64,000 bases of DNA. Source: Chloroflexi bacterium HGW-Chloroflexi-3. Its GTDB lineage: Bacteria; Chloroflexota; Anaerolineae; Anaerolineales; Anaerolineaceae. Below the pieces are notes generated by a model. That model worked only from the letters and a program-made list of their open reading frames with translations. It had not been told where the DNA came from and did no database searches. The stretch is taken from the NCBI GenBank assembly GCA_002842045.1, contig PHBX01000026.1, forward strand, positions 29,940 through 93,939, in the 5' to 3' direction. Positions 24,545-32,577 of the stretch are shown piece by piece. The number at the start of each line of letters is the position of its first letter. Positions within the stretch are counted from its first letter, which is position 1. The translations under genes were made by a program, and so were the position numbers.

Positions 24545-25129
24545 TCAACAATTTAGGATTGTTTGAATTTCTCTGCTTGTATCGGATTGCAATCCTGTGT
24601 CATACCAGTTCCACATTTCATCCAACAACAGGTCGGAAAGTGGCTTTATTTTAATTTTCTTCTGCTCATCCAACAAAGTATTGTCGTTCTGAATTTCCAA
24701 ATAATCGGGATGATCATTTTTCCACGCTTCCAACATGCGATAAGCTGACTGTGGTCGTTCTACCCATGCCCCACAAAATGAAAAGTCTGCTTTCATAACC
24801 CAACAAAGAGGAATGGTGTTGTATCCATGTTGAGAAAAAAATTGCGTTAATTCTGGATTTTCATGTCTGATAAAAATTTTCATTTCTGTAGAGGAGGAAG
24901 CTTCCACAATTTTCGCAATGACTGGTAAATTCATAAGACTATCTTTACACCATGCTTCCGTAAGCACCAGGATTTTTCGAACCTGGGTGAATTCCCTCAG
25001 TTTCTGAAATTCAGCAGATGTTATCCGAAGGTCATTGACTCTTTGTTGCATTTCTTTTTGGAAAATGTCCATTCGTCCAACATATTCCTGTAATGAAAGT
25101 CCTCTATTCCAAATTTCTTTAGTGACCAT
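24545..25129 (-). CDS. Thioredoxin-like protein with single active-site Cys
   Basis: Thioredoxin-fold protein of the Thioredoxin_9 group, role unknown. The strand before the active site reads KILVLTEAWCKDS, so the motif is WCxDS and the resolving Cys is a Ser. A cis-Pro loop follows in NTIPLCWVMKADF, with an extra Cys beside the Pro. The N-terminal 45 residues are helical and C-terminal residues pack as in the family. The start is ATG at 25129, with AAGGA seven bases upstream; a TTG two codons earlier is less likely. It is a single gene between the ribF operon and the tryptophan T-box. Confidence 0.75.
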   Translation of the reverse strand: MVTKEIWNRGLSLQEYVGRMDIFQKEMQQRVNDLRITSAEFQKLREFTQVRKILVLTEAWCKDSLMNLPVIAKIVEASSSTEMKIFIRHENPELTQFFSQHGYNTIPLCWVMKADFSFCGAWVERPQSAYRMLEAWKNDHPDYLEIQNDNTLLDEQKKIKIKPLSDLLLDEMWNWYDTGLQSDTSREIQTILNC

Positions 25130-25303
25130 TTTCAATTCCTTATTGTGTAATCATGATTCCAATTTATAGTAATAGTAATGCAAAGTGAATACTTAATATA
25201 TCATTATTAACCTTCTTCGGATGATTTACCCTGAACATATTCTTGGAGTAATTTCCCTGAACAATCACAATTAAAAACTTGAATTGTGTCAAAATTTATA
25301 TTG

Positions 25304-25331
25304 TTGACAAAAAATTATTTCGATATATAAT
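25304..25331 (+). promoter_or_regulatory. Consensus promoter of the T-box/trpB2 unit
   Basis: Exact TTGACA (25304-25309), a 16-base spacer, exact TATAAT (25326-25331). The predicted start near 25338 lies about 20 bases ahead of the T-box. Confidence 0.8.
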
Positions 25332-25356
25332 TTGGTAATAATTAAATACAAAAAGA

Positions 25357-25650
25357 CGTTGAAGAGGACGAGTAGATAATGCCTCGACGGTACAGAGAGC
25401 AATGATTGGTGAGAAATTGCCCGAACAGCATTATCGAATGGGTCTCAGAGTCGCAGGGTGAAAGGATACGATTAGCCCGTGCCGGAGTTGCCACCGTTAT
25501 CAAGGTAAAGGGTATCGCAATAGGCTGTACCCGAAAGAGTGAGGCTGGCTTTATCCCCTTTGTTTCACAAAGGGATTTTTGATTAAAGCCTTCCTAAATG
25601 AGGTGGCACCACGGACTCAGCGTTCGTCCTCGAGCGAACGCTGTTTTTTT
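25357..25650 (+). promoter_or_regulatory. T-box riboswitch, tryptophan (UGG specifier)
   Basis: All main parts of a transcriptional T-box are visible. They are the AGTA of the specifier-loop 5' strand at 25371, AGAGAG at 25394, GAA-TGG-G with specifier codon UGG at 25439-25441, the CCACCGTTATC element ahead of stem III, and the T-box core TGAGGTGGCACCACGG (25599-25614). The terminator is a nine-pair stem, CAGCGTTCG / CGAACGCTG (25618-25626, 25635-25643), with seven T. Uncharged tRNA-Trp would stabilise the antiterminator and switch on the gene downstream. Confidence 0.92.
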
Positions 25651-25702
25651 GTTAAAAGACATGCGTTCGCACTCAAAATCATTTTTATTTTTGGAGGAAT
25701 TC

Positions 25703-27082
25703 ATGTCTACTACAACCCGTTTTATGCTGAGTGAAAATGATATACCAAAACATTTTTACAACATTGCAGCCGATAGTCCAGTCAAACCAACCCCAGTATT
25801 GCATCCACAGTCGAAAGAACCAGTCACACCGGATTTTCTAAGTGCCATTTTTCCAATGCCAATTATTGAGCAGGAAATGAGTACAGAACGATTTATTGAA
25901 ATTCCGGAAGAAGTACGCGAGATTTACAAATTATGGCGGCCAACCCCTTTGATCCGTGCGATGAGATTGGAAAAAGCGCTGAATACCCCTGCCCACATTT
26001 ATTTCAAGTATGAAGGAGTGTCCCCTTCTGGAAGTCACAAATCAAATTCTGCTGTTGCCCAGGCTTATTACAACAAGATTTCCGGTACAAAAGCAATAAC
26101 CACAGAAACTGGAGCTGGACAATGGGGTACCGCTCTCAGTATGGCGTGTAATTTCTTTGGAATGGATCTGGAAGTTTACATGGTCAAAGTTTCATACCAC
26201 CAAAAACCAGCCAGAAGATATGTGATGGAGACTTATGGAGCAACAGTTTTTTCCAGCCCCAGTGATAACACACAAACTGGAAGATCCATCATGGCAAATG
26301 AGCCTGATAATCAGGGTTCGCTAGGCATCGCTATCTCCGAAGCTGTTGAAATAGCAGCTTTATCTGGAGGTCAGAAAAAATATAGTCTTGGATCTGTATT
26401 GAACCATGTTCTTTTACATCAGACTGTGATTGGAGAAGAAGCACTAAAACAAATGGACATGGCAAATGAATACCCCGATGTGGTCATAGGCTGCGTGGGT
26501 GGCGGTTCCAATTTTTCTGGAATAGCATTCCCCTTCTTGCGTGAAAATCTAAAGAATGGTCAAAGAACCAGGTTGTTGGCTGTCGAACCTACAACCACAC
26601 CATCCCTAACATGCGGAATTTATAGCTATGACTATGGTGACACAGCTCAAATGGCTCCGATTGTAAAAATGTTTACTTTAGGACATGATTTTATGCCACC
26701 AGCCATTCACGCTGGAGGCTTACGTTACCATGGCGTTGCTCCTCAATTGAGTGCTTTATTTGACGCTGGATTGATAGAAGCAATAGCGGTTGGCCAAGTA
26801 GACGTCTTTGAGGCTGCAACATTATTTGCTCAAACAGAAGGAATTTTACCAGCCCCAGAATCTGCTCACGCAATTCGAGCAGCCATCAATGAAGCAATGG
26901 AAGCAAAGAATTTGGGTGAGAAACGTGTAATATTGTTCAACTTATCCGGTCATGGTCATTTTGATTTATCTGCATACAATGCTTACAATACGGGCGAATT
27001 AACCAATAATAATTTTCCAGAAAAAGCCATCAAAGATATTCAATCTCATTTGCCAAAAGTTAATATTCCTGCAATAGCCTAA
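25703..27082 (+). CDS. trpB2: Tryptophan synthase beta-like protein, TrpB2 type
   Basis: PLP enzyme that condenses indole with serine (or phosphoserine in some TrpB2) to tryptophan. The PLP Lys is in GSHKSNSAVAQAYYNK, the phosphate loop is CVGGGSNFSG, and ETGAGQWG is the TrpB motif. The N-terminal extension and the RPTPLIRAMRLEKAL segment are of the TrpB2 subfamily. Start ATG 25703 follows GGAGG. A reading from 25598 would run through the T-box terminator and is rejected. It is a single-gene unit with a tryptophan T-box and no trpA. That suggests indole salvage or a stand-alone role and provides independent support for a tryptophan function. Confidence 0.93.
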   Translation: MSTTTRFMLSENDIPKHFYNIAADSPVKPTPVLHPQSKEPVTPDFLSAIFPMPIIEQEMSTERFIEIPEEVREIYKLWRPTPLIRAMRLEKALNTPAHIYFKYEGVSPSGSHKSNSAVAQAYYNKISGTKAITTETGAGQWGTALSMACNFFGMDLEVYMVKVSYHQKPARRYVMETYGATVFSSPSDNTQTGRSIMANEPDNQGSLGIAISEAVEIAALSGGQKKYSLGSVLNHVLLHQTVIGEEALKQMDMANEYPDVVIGCVGGGSNFSGIAFPFLRENLKNGQRTRLLAVEPTTTPSLTCGIYSYDYGDTAQMAPIVKMFTLGHDFMPPAIHAGGLRYHGVAPQLSALFDAGLIEAIAVGQVDVFEAATLFAQTEGILPAPESAHAIRAAINEAMEAKNLGEKRVILFNLSGHGHFDLSAYNAYNTGELTNNNFPEKAIKDIQSHLPKVNIPAIA

Positions 27083-27094
27083 AAAGTTTGAATT

Positions 27095-27132
27095 ACACAG
27101 AGAAGCTCACGATCGTTGCTTCTCTGTGTTTA
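27095..27132. terminator. Bidirectional terminator after trpB2
   Basis: Twelve-pair stem ACACAGAGAAGC (27095-27106) / GCTTCTCTGTGT (27118-27129), 11-base loop, T-rich tail. It abuts the stop codon of the convergent kinase gene at 27130. Confidence 0.75.
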
Positions 27133-30100
27133 TTTACTCACAGATTCTGCCAGGGGAAGTGTAAAATGAAAAGTAGTGCCTTTTTTATACTCACTTTCAA
27201 ACCACATCCTTCCCCCTTGCATTTCCACTAAACTGCGGGTGATATTTAGCCCCAATCCCGTACCGGACGAAGCTCTGATATCTGCATCTTCAGAGCGAAA
27301 GAATTTCTGAAAGATCATTTTTTGATCCTCTTTAGAAATTCCCAGCCCATTATCCTCGACCATAATATGTGTAACCCATTTTGACAGGTCAGATCCCCAA
27401 TAATCCTTTGATTTTTCTGCGATTAATTTGATCTCTCCATTTTTTTGTGTGTATTTATGAGCGTTGCTGATCAGATTATTCAGAATCTGCAACAACCGGT
27501 TGGGATCAGCCCAAACTTGTGATAACTCTTCATCTAGTAGAATGTGCAGAGTTTGTTGTTTTTCTTCCAGTTGTCTCTTCGTTGATCGAACCAATTCATT
27601 TATTAATTCTTTAAAATCGAGCACTTCAGGTTCCATTCTCATGCTACCAGCTTCAATTTTTGTCAGATCGTTTAAATCCGAAATCAGAGTGTTCATACGT
27701 TCTGTGTTATTCCGAATGGTAGATAAGAAATTAGCCTGGGCTGGAGTGATGGATCCTACTGCACCCGTTGCCAATAATTCTGTGTATCCTTTGATTGATG
27801 TCATTGGATTTTTCAATTCGTGCGCTACCAAAGAAACAAACTCGCTTTTTGCCTGGTTTGCCTCCTGAACTTCTGCATAAAGCTGGCTATTGACGATTGC
27901 TATCGAAGCGTGGTCACATAAACGTACCAGGAAATTCAATTCATTTTCATCTAAATATCGACCATCGAAATTTTCAAGCATCATCATTGCGATTATTTTT
28001 TCATCCCGCCGAATCGGTAAGAGGATTTGTGTGGATGCTTCAGGATGTAAATGAGTGGTTTCATTCACCATCATTTGAATTGGATCAAAACGATTATTTT
28101 CTTTTTCTGTCCTCAAAAAATCTGATAATGTTGATTGAGTCTCTAGCTGGGACAACTCAATCGAATTGTAACCAGTAGATGACATGCATTGAATTTTTGA
28201 CTCAGAAACCAAACCAATCCAACCTACATCACAACTTGATTGCCGTATTGCCCAGGTCAAAGTGATTTCCATTGCTTTTTTCATATCCAGGCTGGTGTTC
28301 AATTCTCGATCGATACGCTGCATAACTGATAATTCTTCAACACGTTTAGCCAATTGCTGGTCTGTGCGGCGATATAATCGTGCATTCTCCAAAGCAATGG
28401 CAGCCTGAGCAGCCAAAGCAGATAATAGCTCTTGATCATTATTCTTGAAGCTCATACCATCCTGGTGATTCACCAACTCAATCAAACCTAATACCTGGTT
28501 CTTTAATATCATTGGGATGATCATCAAAGAATTAATTGGCATCTCATAAAAAGCATTGAATTCCTCAAGCATTTCATTCTCAGAAACGACACTATTAATT
28601 AAAATTGGGGTTTTCAAGTGTAGAGATTTTCCAATCAAACCATAATCAAACGGAACTCTACCAAAAATTAATTCGTCCGAATTGTTGCCTAAGACAGCCT
28701 GATAAACAAGTTCCTGAGTTCTATCATCCAGAATTATTAATCGTGCTTCTTCACATTTGACCATATCCATAGAATTTTGAAGAATGGTTCCATATAATTC
28801 GTCAATTTCCAAGGTTGATGTGAGCTTTCGAGTTAAGTCATTTAATATCGACAATTGTCTGGCATATTGCTCAGTTTCTTCCAGTAATCGAGCTTTTTCA
28901 ATTGCACCTGCAACGAGATCTGCGATAGATTGTGCCAATGTTAATTGGTTTTCAGTAAATTTCTTATCTGTCTCTCGTTCACCAATGATAATACATCCAT
29001 TCGTGATTGCCCCTGTGTTCAATGGAACAATTATGACTTCCTTAAGCTCTGAATATAAAACTGGATTATGTCGTGATAAACAAAAATCAACGTAATTGTT
29101 AATGATCAGACTACGACCACTTTCTATTACTGAAGCTTCTATGGATTGGCTTTGTGTAATCAGGTAGTTCTCTTTTTCTGGAATGCGTTCATCCATCTCA
29201 ACAAAAAAAACATAACCTAAGGATTGTGTATGGTTATCTTTTAATATGATATAAAAATCACTTGCAGGAATGACCTGTGATGTTTGGGCATAGATCAATT
29301 CAAAAATATCATCCAGCGCTAAAGTATAGTTCACCCCTTGTACTATTCTGTTCAGAATATTCATATCACTGATACGTTGCTCTAACTCCAGTTGATGATG
29401 CTTACGAATGTTAGCATTTCCGAATGAATCAATCAGTGGTTCGATGGTCGATATCAATTGGCCAATTTCACCTGGATTTACATTATCTAAAGAAAAAGCC
29501 AACCAGCCATCCAGTTTGTTTTCAAGAAAAATTGGAATGATTACATTGACTGCTAACAATTCAAATTTCTCTTTTTCAAAACTTAATTCATTGGGCAACT
29601 CAGTGACCTCAGAAATAATTATCGGTGATTGATTCTTTACTAAATAATGAATTAAATCAGAAGCAGAAGAAAATCGCAGATCACTTGTTTTTCCTGCAAG
29701 GAATGGATGTGCGAAATAATCGTTGTTTGAAGGATCAAAAACAAAATGATGATACAGATCTGTCTTGGTAAGTTCAATAATTTGTTGTCTTAGTTCTTCA
29801 AATATATCATCACACCTTTCCGGATGATTAACAATAATATTTTTATCCAAAGATAAATTGTTACCTTTGTCTCTGATGAAAGAGTTTGTTCTGTTTTTAG
29901 ATAATTTTTGTTTATCCATCAACAACAATATTAATATTAGGGGTAATGAAAACATTAATAAACCGATGAACAACGGAGGTTGAAAAAAGTCCAGAATTTT
30001 CGATCTATCAAAAGTGGTTGCTCCTAAAATGATCAACCCTATAAAGCTGTAAATGATCAAAACCTCTGTTAATCGCCTTGAATCTGATAACCCTGGTTGG

Positions 30101-30888
30101 TTTTTTTCATTAATTTCCTCAAATTTTTTTAACCCACCGATAAAAATTGGATAAAGTGCTATTGGTAGAAGAATCCAGGGTGTTATTGGCGACGTTGGTT
30201 TATTTACTATTTTGAATAGCAAAACACAAAAAGGAGTCCAGCTAAGAATAAAACCAATTGCGAAAAATTTTTCTATTTGCATTTGATTTGAACTTTCTTT
30301 CCTCAGGACAAGGATAAAGCCAGAGATAATAGCCAATCCCAGAATTATCCCCGACCATAAAATGATTACGGTCTCAGGAAATATTTTGGTGGGTTGTCGG
30401 ATGTATAACTGTAATAATATAGAACCAATCACTACTAAAACAGATAGGAGTAAAACAACAATCTTTCGATTTTTGTAGGCATTTTTATAGGTTATTTCAG
30501 GTAAAATCTGAAATAAAAACGTGGTTGACAACAACAAAACTGAACCCAGCCAAATGGATTGAATAAAATTAGATGAGAATGTGGAATAGTAAAAAGTACT
30601 CACGATACAGGCAATCAGACCAAAGATTATCGAAAATTGATTCGATTGTTTTCTTCTTTGATCGAAAATAAAAAATGTAATAGCAGAAATCAAAAACACC
30701 CACCCGAGAATGTATGGGATGGTGAAATAGAATAATCTAGCGTTGATTTCAAAATCCCCAACAAAATTAGAATTTTCAGTGATCCTCAAAAATTCTACTA
30801 AGGAAATCACTAAAACAAATAAAACCACAAATAAAAAGAAAATCCAAAACACGAATTCTCGTTTTTTATTTGGCAATTTTGTATTCAT
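27130..30888 (-). CDS. Multi-GAF membrane sensor histidine kinase
   Basis: Autophosphorylating sensor of 1252 residues. The N-terminal 330 residues contain about nine membrane helices. Three or four GAF-type sensory domains follow between about 350 and 1000, one repeatedly showing the AALAAQAAIALENARLYRR exit helix. A HisKA domain has the phosphorylated His in VAHELKNPMTSIKGY. The HATPase has NNLISNAHKYT, DNGLGISKEDQ and GTGLGLNITRSLVE. No receiver domain and no neighbouring response regulator are present, so the partner is encoded elsewhere. I use ATG 30888, nine bases after AAAGG; the TTG three codons earlier touches that site. The gene lies 15 bases after the NusG paralogue. Confidence 0.88.
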   Translation of the reverse strand: MNTKLPNKKREFVFWIFFLFVVLFVLVISLVEFLRITENSNFVGDFEINARLFYFTIPYILGWVFLISAITFFIFDQRRKQSNQFSIIFGLIACIVSTFYYSTFSSNFIQSIWLGSVLLLSTTFLFQILPEITYKNAYKNRKIVVLLLSVLVVIGSILLQLYIRQPTKIFPETVIILWSGIILGLAIISGFILVLRKESSNQMQIEKFFAIGFILSWTPFCVLLFKIVNKPTSPITPWILLPIALYPIFIGGLKKFEEINEKNQPGLSDSRRLTEVLIIYSFIGLIILGATTFDRSKILDFFQPPLFIGLLMFSLPLILILLLMDKQKLSKNRTNSFIRDKGNNLSLDKNIIVNHPERCDDIFEELRQQIIELTKTDLYHHFVFDPSNNDYFAHPFLAGKTSDLRFSSASDLIHYLVKNQSPIIISEVTELPNELSFEKEKFELLAVNVIIPIFLENKLDGWLAFSLDNVNPGEIGQLISTIEPLIDSFGNANIRKHHQLELEQRISDMNILNRIVQGVNYTLALDDIFELIYAQTSQVIPASDFYIILKDNHTQSLGYVFFVEMDERIPEKENYLITQSQSIEASVIESGRSLIINNYVDFCLSRHNPVLYSELKEVIIVPLNTGAITNGCIIIGERETDKKFTENQLTLAQSIADLVAGAIEKARLLEETEQYARQLSILNDLTRKLTSTLEIDELYGTILQNSMDMVKCEEARLIILDDRTQELVYQAVLGNNSDELIFGRVPFDYGLIGKSLHLKTPILINSVVSENEMLEEFNAFYEMPINSLMIIPMILKNQVLGLIELVNHQDGMSFKNNDQELLSALAAQAAIALENARLYRRTDQQLAKRVEELSVMQRIDRELNTSLDMKKAMEITLTWAIRQSSCDVGWIGLVSESKIQCMSSTGYNSIELSQLETQSTLSDFLRTEKENNRFDPIQMMVNETTHLHPEASTQILLPIRRDEKIIAMMMLENFDGRYLDENELNFLVRLCDHASIAIVNSQLYAEVQEANQAKSEFVSLVAHELKNPMTSIKGYTELLATGAVGSITPAQANFLSTIRNNTERMNTLISDLNDLTKIEAGSMRMEPEVLDFKELINELVRSTKRQLEEKQQTLHILLDEELSQVWADPNRLLQILNNLISNAHKYTQKNGEIKLIAEKSKDYWGSDLSKWVTHIMVEDNGLGISKEDQKMIFQKFFRSEDADIRASSGTGLGLNITRSLVEMQGGRMWFESEYKKGTTFHFTLPLAESVSK

Positions 30889-30903
30889 ATCAACCAACCT
30901 TTG

Positions 30904-31428
30904 TTAAGGATTTTTGGGCTTTGTTTTCTTTTGTTGGATATGAGAAATTTCAAGTTCCACAGGTACGTATTGGTTAATGAGCATTTTCAATAAAATCCGA
31001 ACACGATCAGAACCATCCAATTTCATATCAAAAATACCTTCATATCCTTCAAATGGGCCAAATTCAATCGAAATTGGCATACCACTATTAAACTCATCTT
31101 TAATCTCAATCAAAGAGTCCTCAGAATCCCCAATCTTTTGTTTGAGTGCATGAATTAAAGATTCAGGAACGACCGAAGGTTCACCTCCAAAAGCAATGAT
31201 TCCTTTTGAGTGGGGTATCCATTTAAAGGTGGAAGTTCCTATCATCTCAGGATCTGTTCTTATAAACAGATAACCTGGAAAATACGGTCTTATTTTTCTT
31301 GAGCGAGGGTTTACCGGTTTCACTTTAATTTTTGGAAAGAAAACTTCAATTCCCAACAATTCGATTTGTTTGAATAAAAGTTGTTCCTTGTTTGGATGGC
31401 TTTGGATTACATACCAGAAAGATGACAT
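30904..31428 (-). CDS. NusG-family paralogue (RfaH/LoaP-like)
   Basis: Transcription elongation factor paralogue with an NGN domain (SSFWYVIQSHPNKEQLLFKQIE, then FPKIKVK and RPYFPGYLFIRTD) and a C-terminal KOW-like domain (FGPFEGYEGIFDMKLDGSDRVRILL). At 174 residues it is near NusG size, but it lacks the conserved secE/ribosomal-protein neighbourhood of housekeeping NusG, so it is a specialised paralogue. Such factors usually promote transcription of one or a few long operons. Here the only gene behind it is the 3.8-kb kinase gene, 15 bases away. Weak ribosome-binding site GGTGG about ten bases upstream. Confidence 0.82.
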   Translation of the reverse strand: MSSFWYVIQSHPNKEQLLFKQIELLGIEVFFPKIKVKPVNPRSRKIRPYFPGYLFIRTDPEMIGTSTFKWIPHSKGIIAFGGEPSVVPESLIHALKQKIGDSEDSLIEIKDEFNSGMPISIEFGPFEGYEGIFDMKLDGSDRVRILLKMLINQYVPVELEISHIQQKKTKPKNP

Positions 31429-31523
31429 TTCGAATAAACCACCATTATTATAAATTTCTACCCAATAAAATTATACTTGAACATGACATCCCTCTCAGTA
31501 ATTCTGAAAGCAAAAGAATAGAT

Positions 31524-32393
31524 CTAAAAATTCTTAATTGCTTTTGAAATTATTATTGTAAATATGATTGCCATAATCACAAAAGCAACTAATCCCATTT
31601 CAGGTTGATAATTCGTAATCGTAAAAATTGCCGGGGAAGGAATCGCTGATTCTGAAAAGGTAACCATGGATGTTGCATAAAAATTATTCGCGAAATGTAA
31701 TCCAAGAGCAATTTCCAAACCTTTTGATTTGAATGAAAGCCATCCCAATAGCAACCCAATACCAATATAAAACGGCATGGTAGTTAAAAGTCCATAAGAG
31801 GTCACTTCAGGATTTGCACCATGTAAAACACCGAATAAAATTGCCTGCAATACGATTCCCAGCCAACGATAACGAAATAAGCGTGTCAATCCATGTAACA
31901 GATAACTTCGGAAAAGAACTTCCTCTGCTGTGATTTGAAAAGCAATCAATATTAATGCCAACAACATGAATGGTAAAAAGGGAAATAGTGAAAAAGAAAG
32001 TACATAATTTCCAGGCTGCATTATCGAAACGATAATATCAGCCAGTCCCGACAAAACAAACCATATGATGCCTGACTTAATTAACAAGATCCAATCGAAG
32101 GTAGGTGTTTGGGTAAAAATCGATATGATTGATTGTTGGTGTAGTAAACGAATACCAGGCGCCAAAAAAACCAGCAGCGCAGCAAAAGGCAACATGGTGA
32201 CGCATAACAATGTCATGGGGGGAAAATTATTGAAATCCATCGTTCCTTCCAATAAGGAAGCAAGAACCAAGAATATTGCCTGAGCAACGAGAGTTACTCC
32301 AACAATAATTATTATTAATAATAAATACCTCCAAAACTCAAACTTCCCTTCAGGGAGTAGTTCAACACTGTTTTTCGCCTTGTTAAATTCCAT
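31524..32393 (-). CDS. CPBP family intramembrane metalloprotease
   Basis: Membrane-embedded Glu protease of the CAAX/Abi (Rce1) superfamily. Motif 1 is AEEVLFRSYLLHG (EExxxR) in the middle, motif 2 is FGVLHGAN, and motif 3 is HFANNF, all on predicted helices. About eight helices in 289 residues. GAGG is directly upstream of the ATG. Substrates of bacterial members are mostly unknown; bacteriocin self-immunity and regulatory proteolysis are known roles. The gene stands alone, 95 bases upstream of the NusG paralogue on the same strand. Confidence 0.85.
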   Translation of the reverse strand: MEFNKAKNSVELLPEGKFEFWRYLLLIIIIVGVTLVAQAIFLVLASLLEGTMDFNNFPPMTLLCVTMLPFAALLVFLAPGIRLLHQQSIISIFTQTPTFDWILLIKSGIIWFVLSGLADIIVSIMQPGNYVLSFSLFPFLPFMLLALILIAFQITAEEVLFRSYLLHGLTRLFRYRWLGIVLQAILFGVLHGANPEVTSYGLLTTMPFYIGIGLLLGWLSFKSKGLEIALGLHFANNFYATSMVTFSESAIPSPAIFTITNYQPEMGLVAFVIMAIIFTIIISKAIKNF

Positions 32394-32541
32394 ACATCCT
32401 CAAAATAATCAACAAATTTATAACATTTTCCACGTAGTTCTGTGTTCTCGGATCCCAATATTACCATGATAAAAATAAGGGCTTCTCTTTTTAAACAAAA
32501 GAATTGTTGACAAGCAAGGGGAATTCAAATATTTATACATA

Positions 32542-32569
32542 TAGACAATTTCTAGTAAATTACTATACT
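32542..32569 (+). promoter_or_regulatory. Promoter of the methylase-like gene (leaderless)
   Basis: TAGACA (32542-32547), a 16-base spacer, TATACT (32564-32569). The start would fall at about 32576-32578, on the ATG itself, and no ribosome-binding site exists in between. A second TTGACA at 32507-32512 has no well-placed -10. Confidence 0.55.
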
Positions 32570-32577
32570 TTAATTTG

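Noticed and set aside
25598..25702. N-terminal extension of trpB2 upstream of 25703
   Set aside because: It would be translated from inside the T-box sequence through the terminator; ATG 25703 has its own GGAGG.
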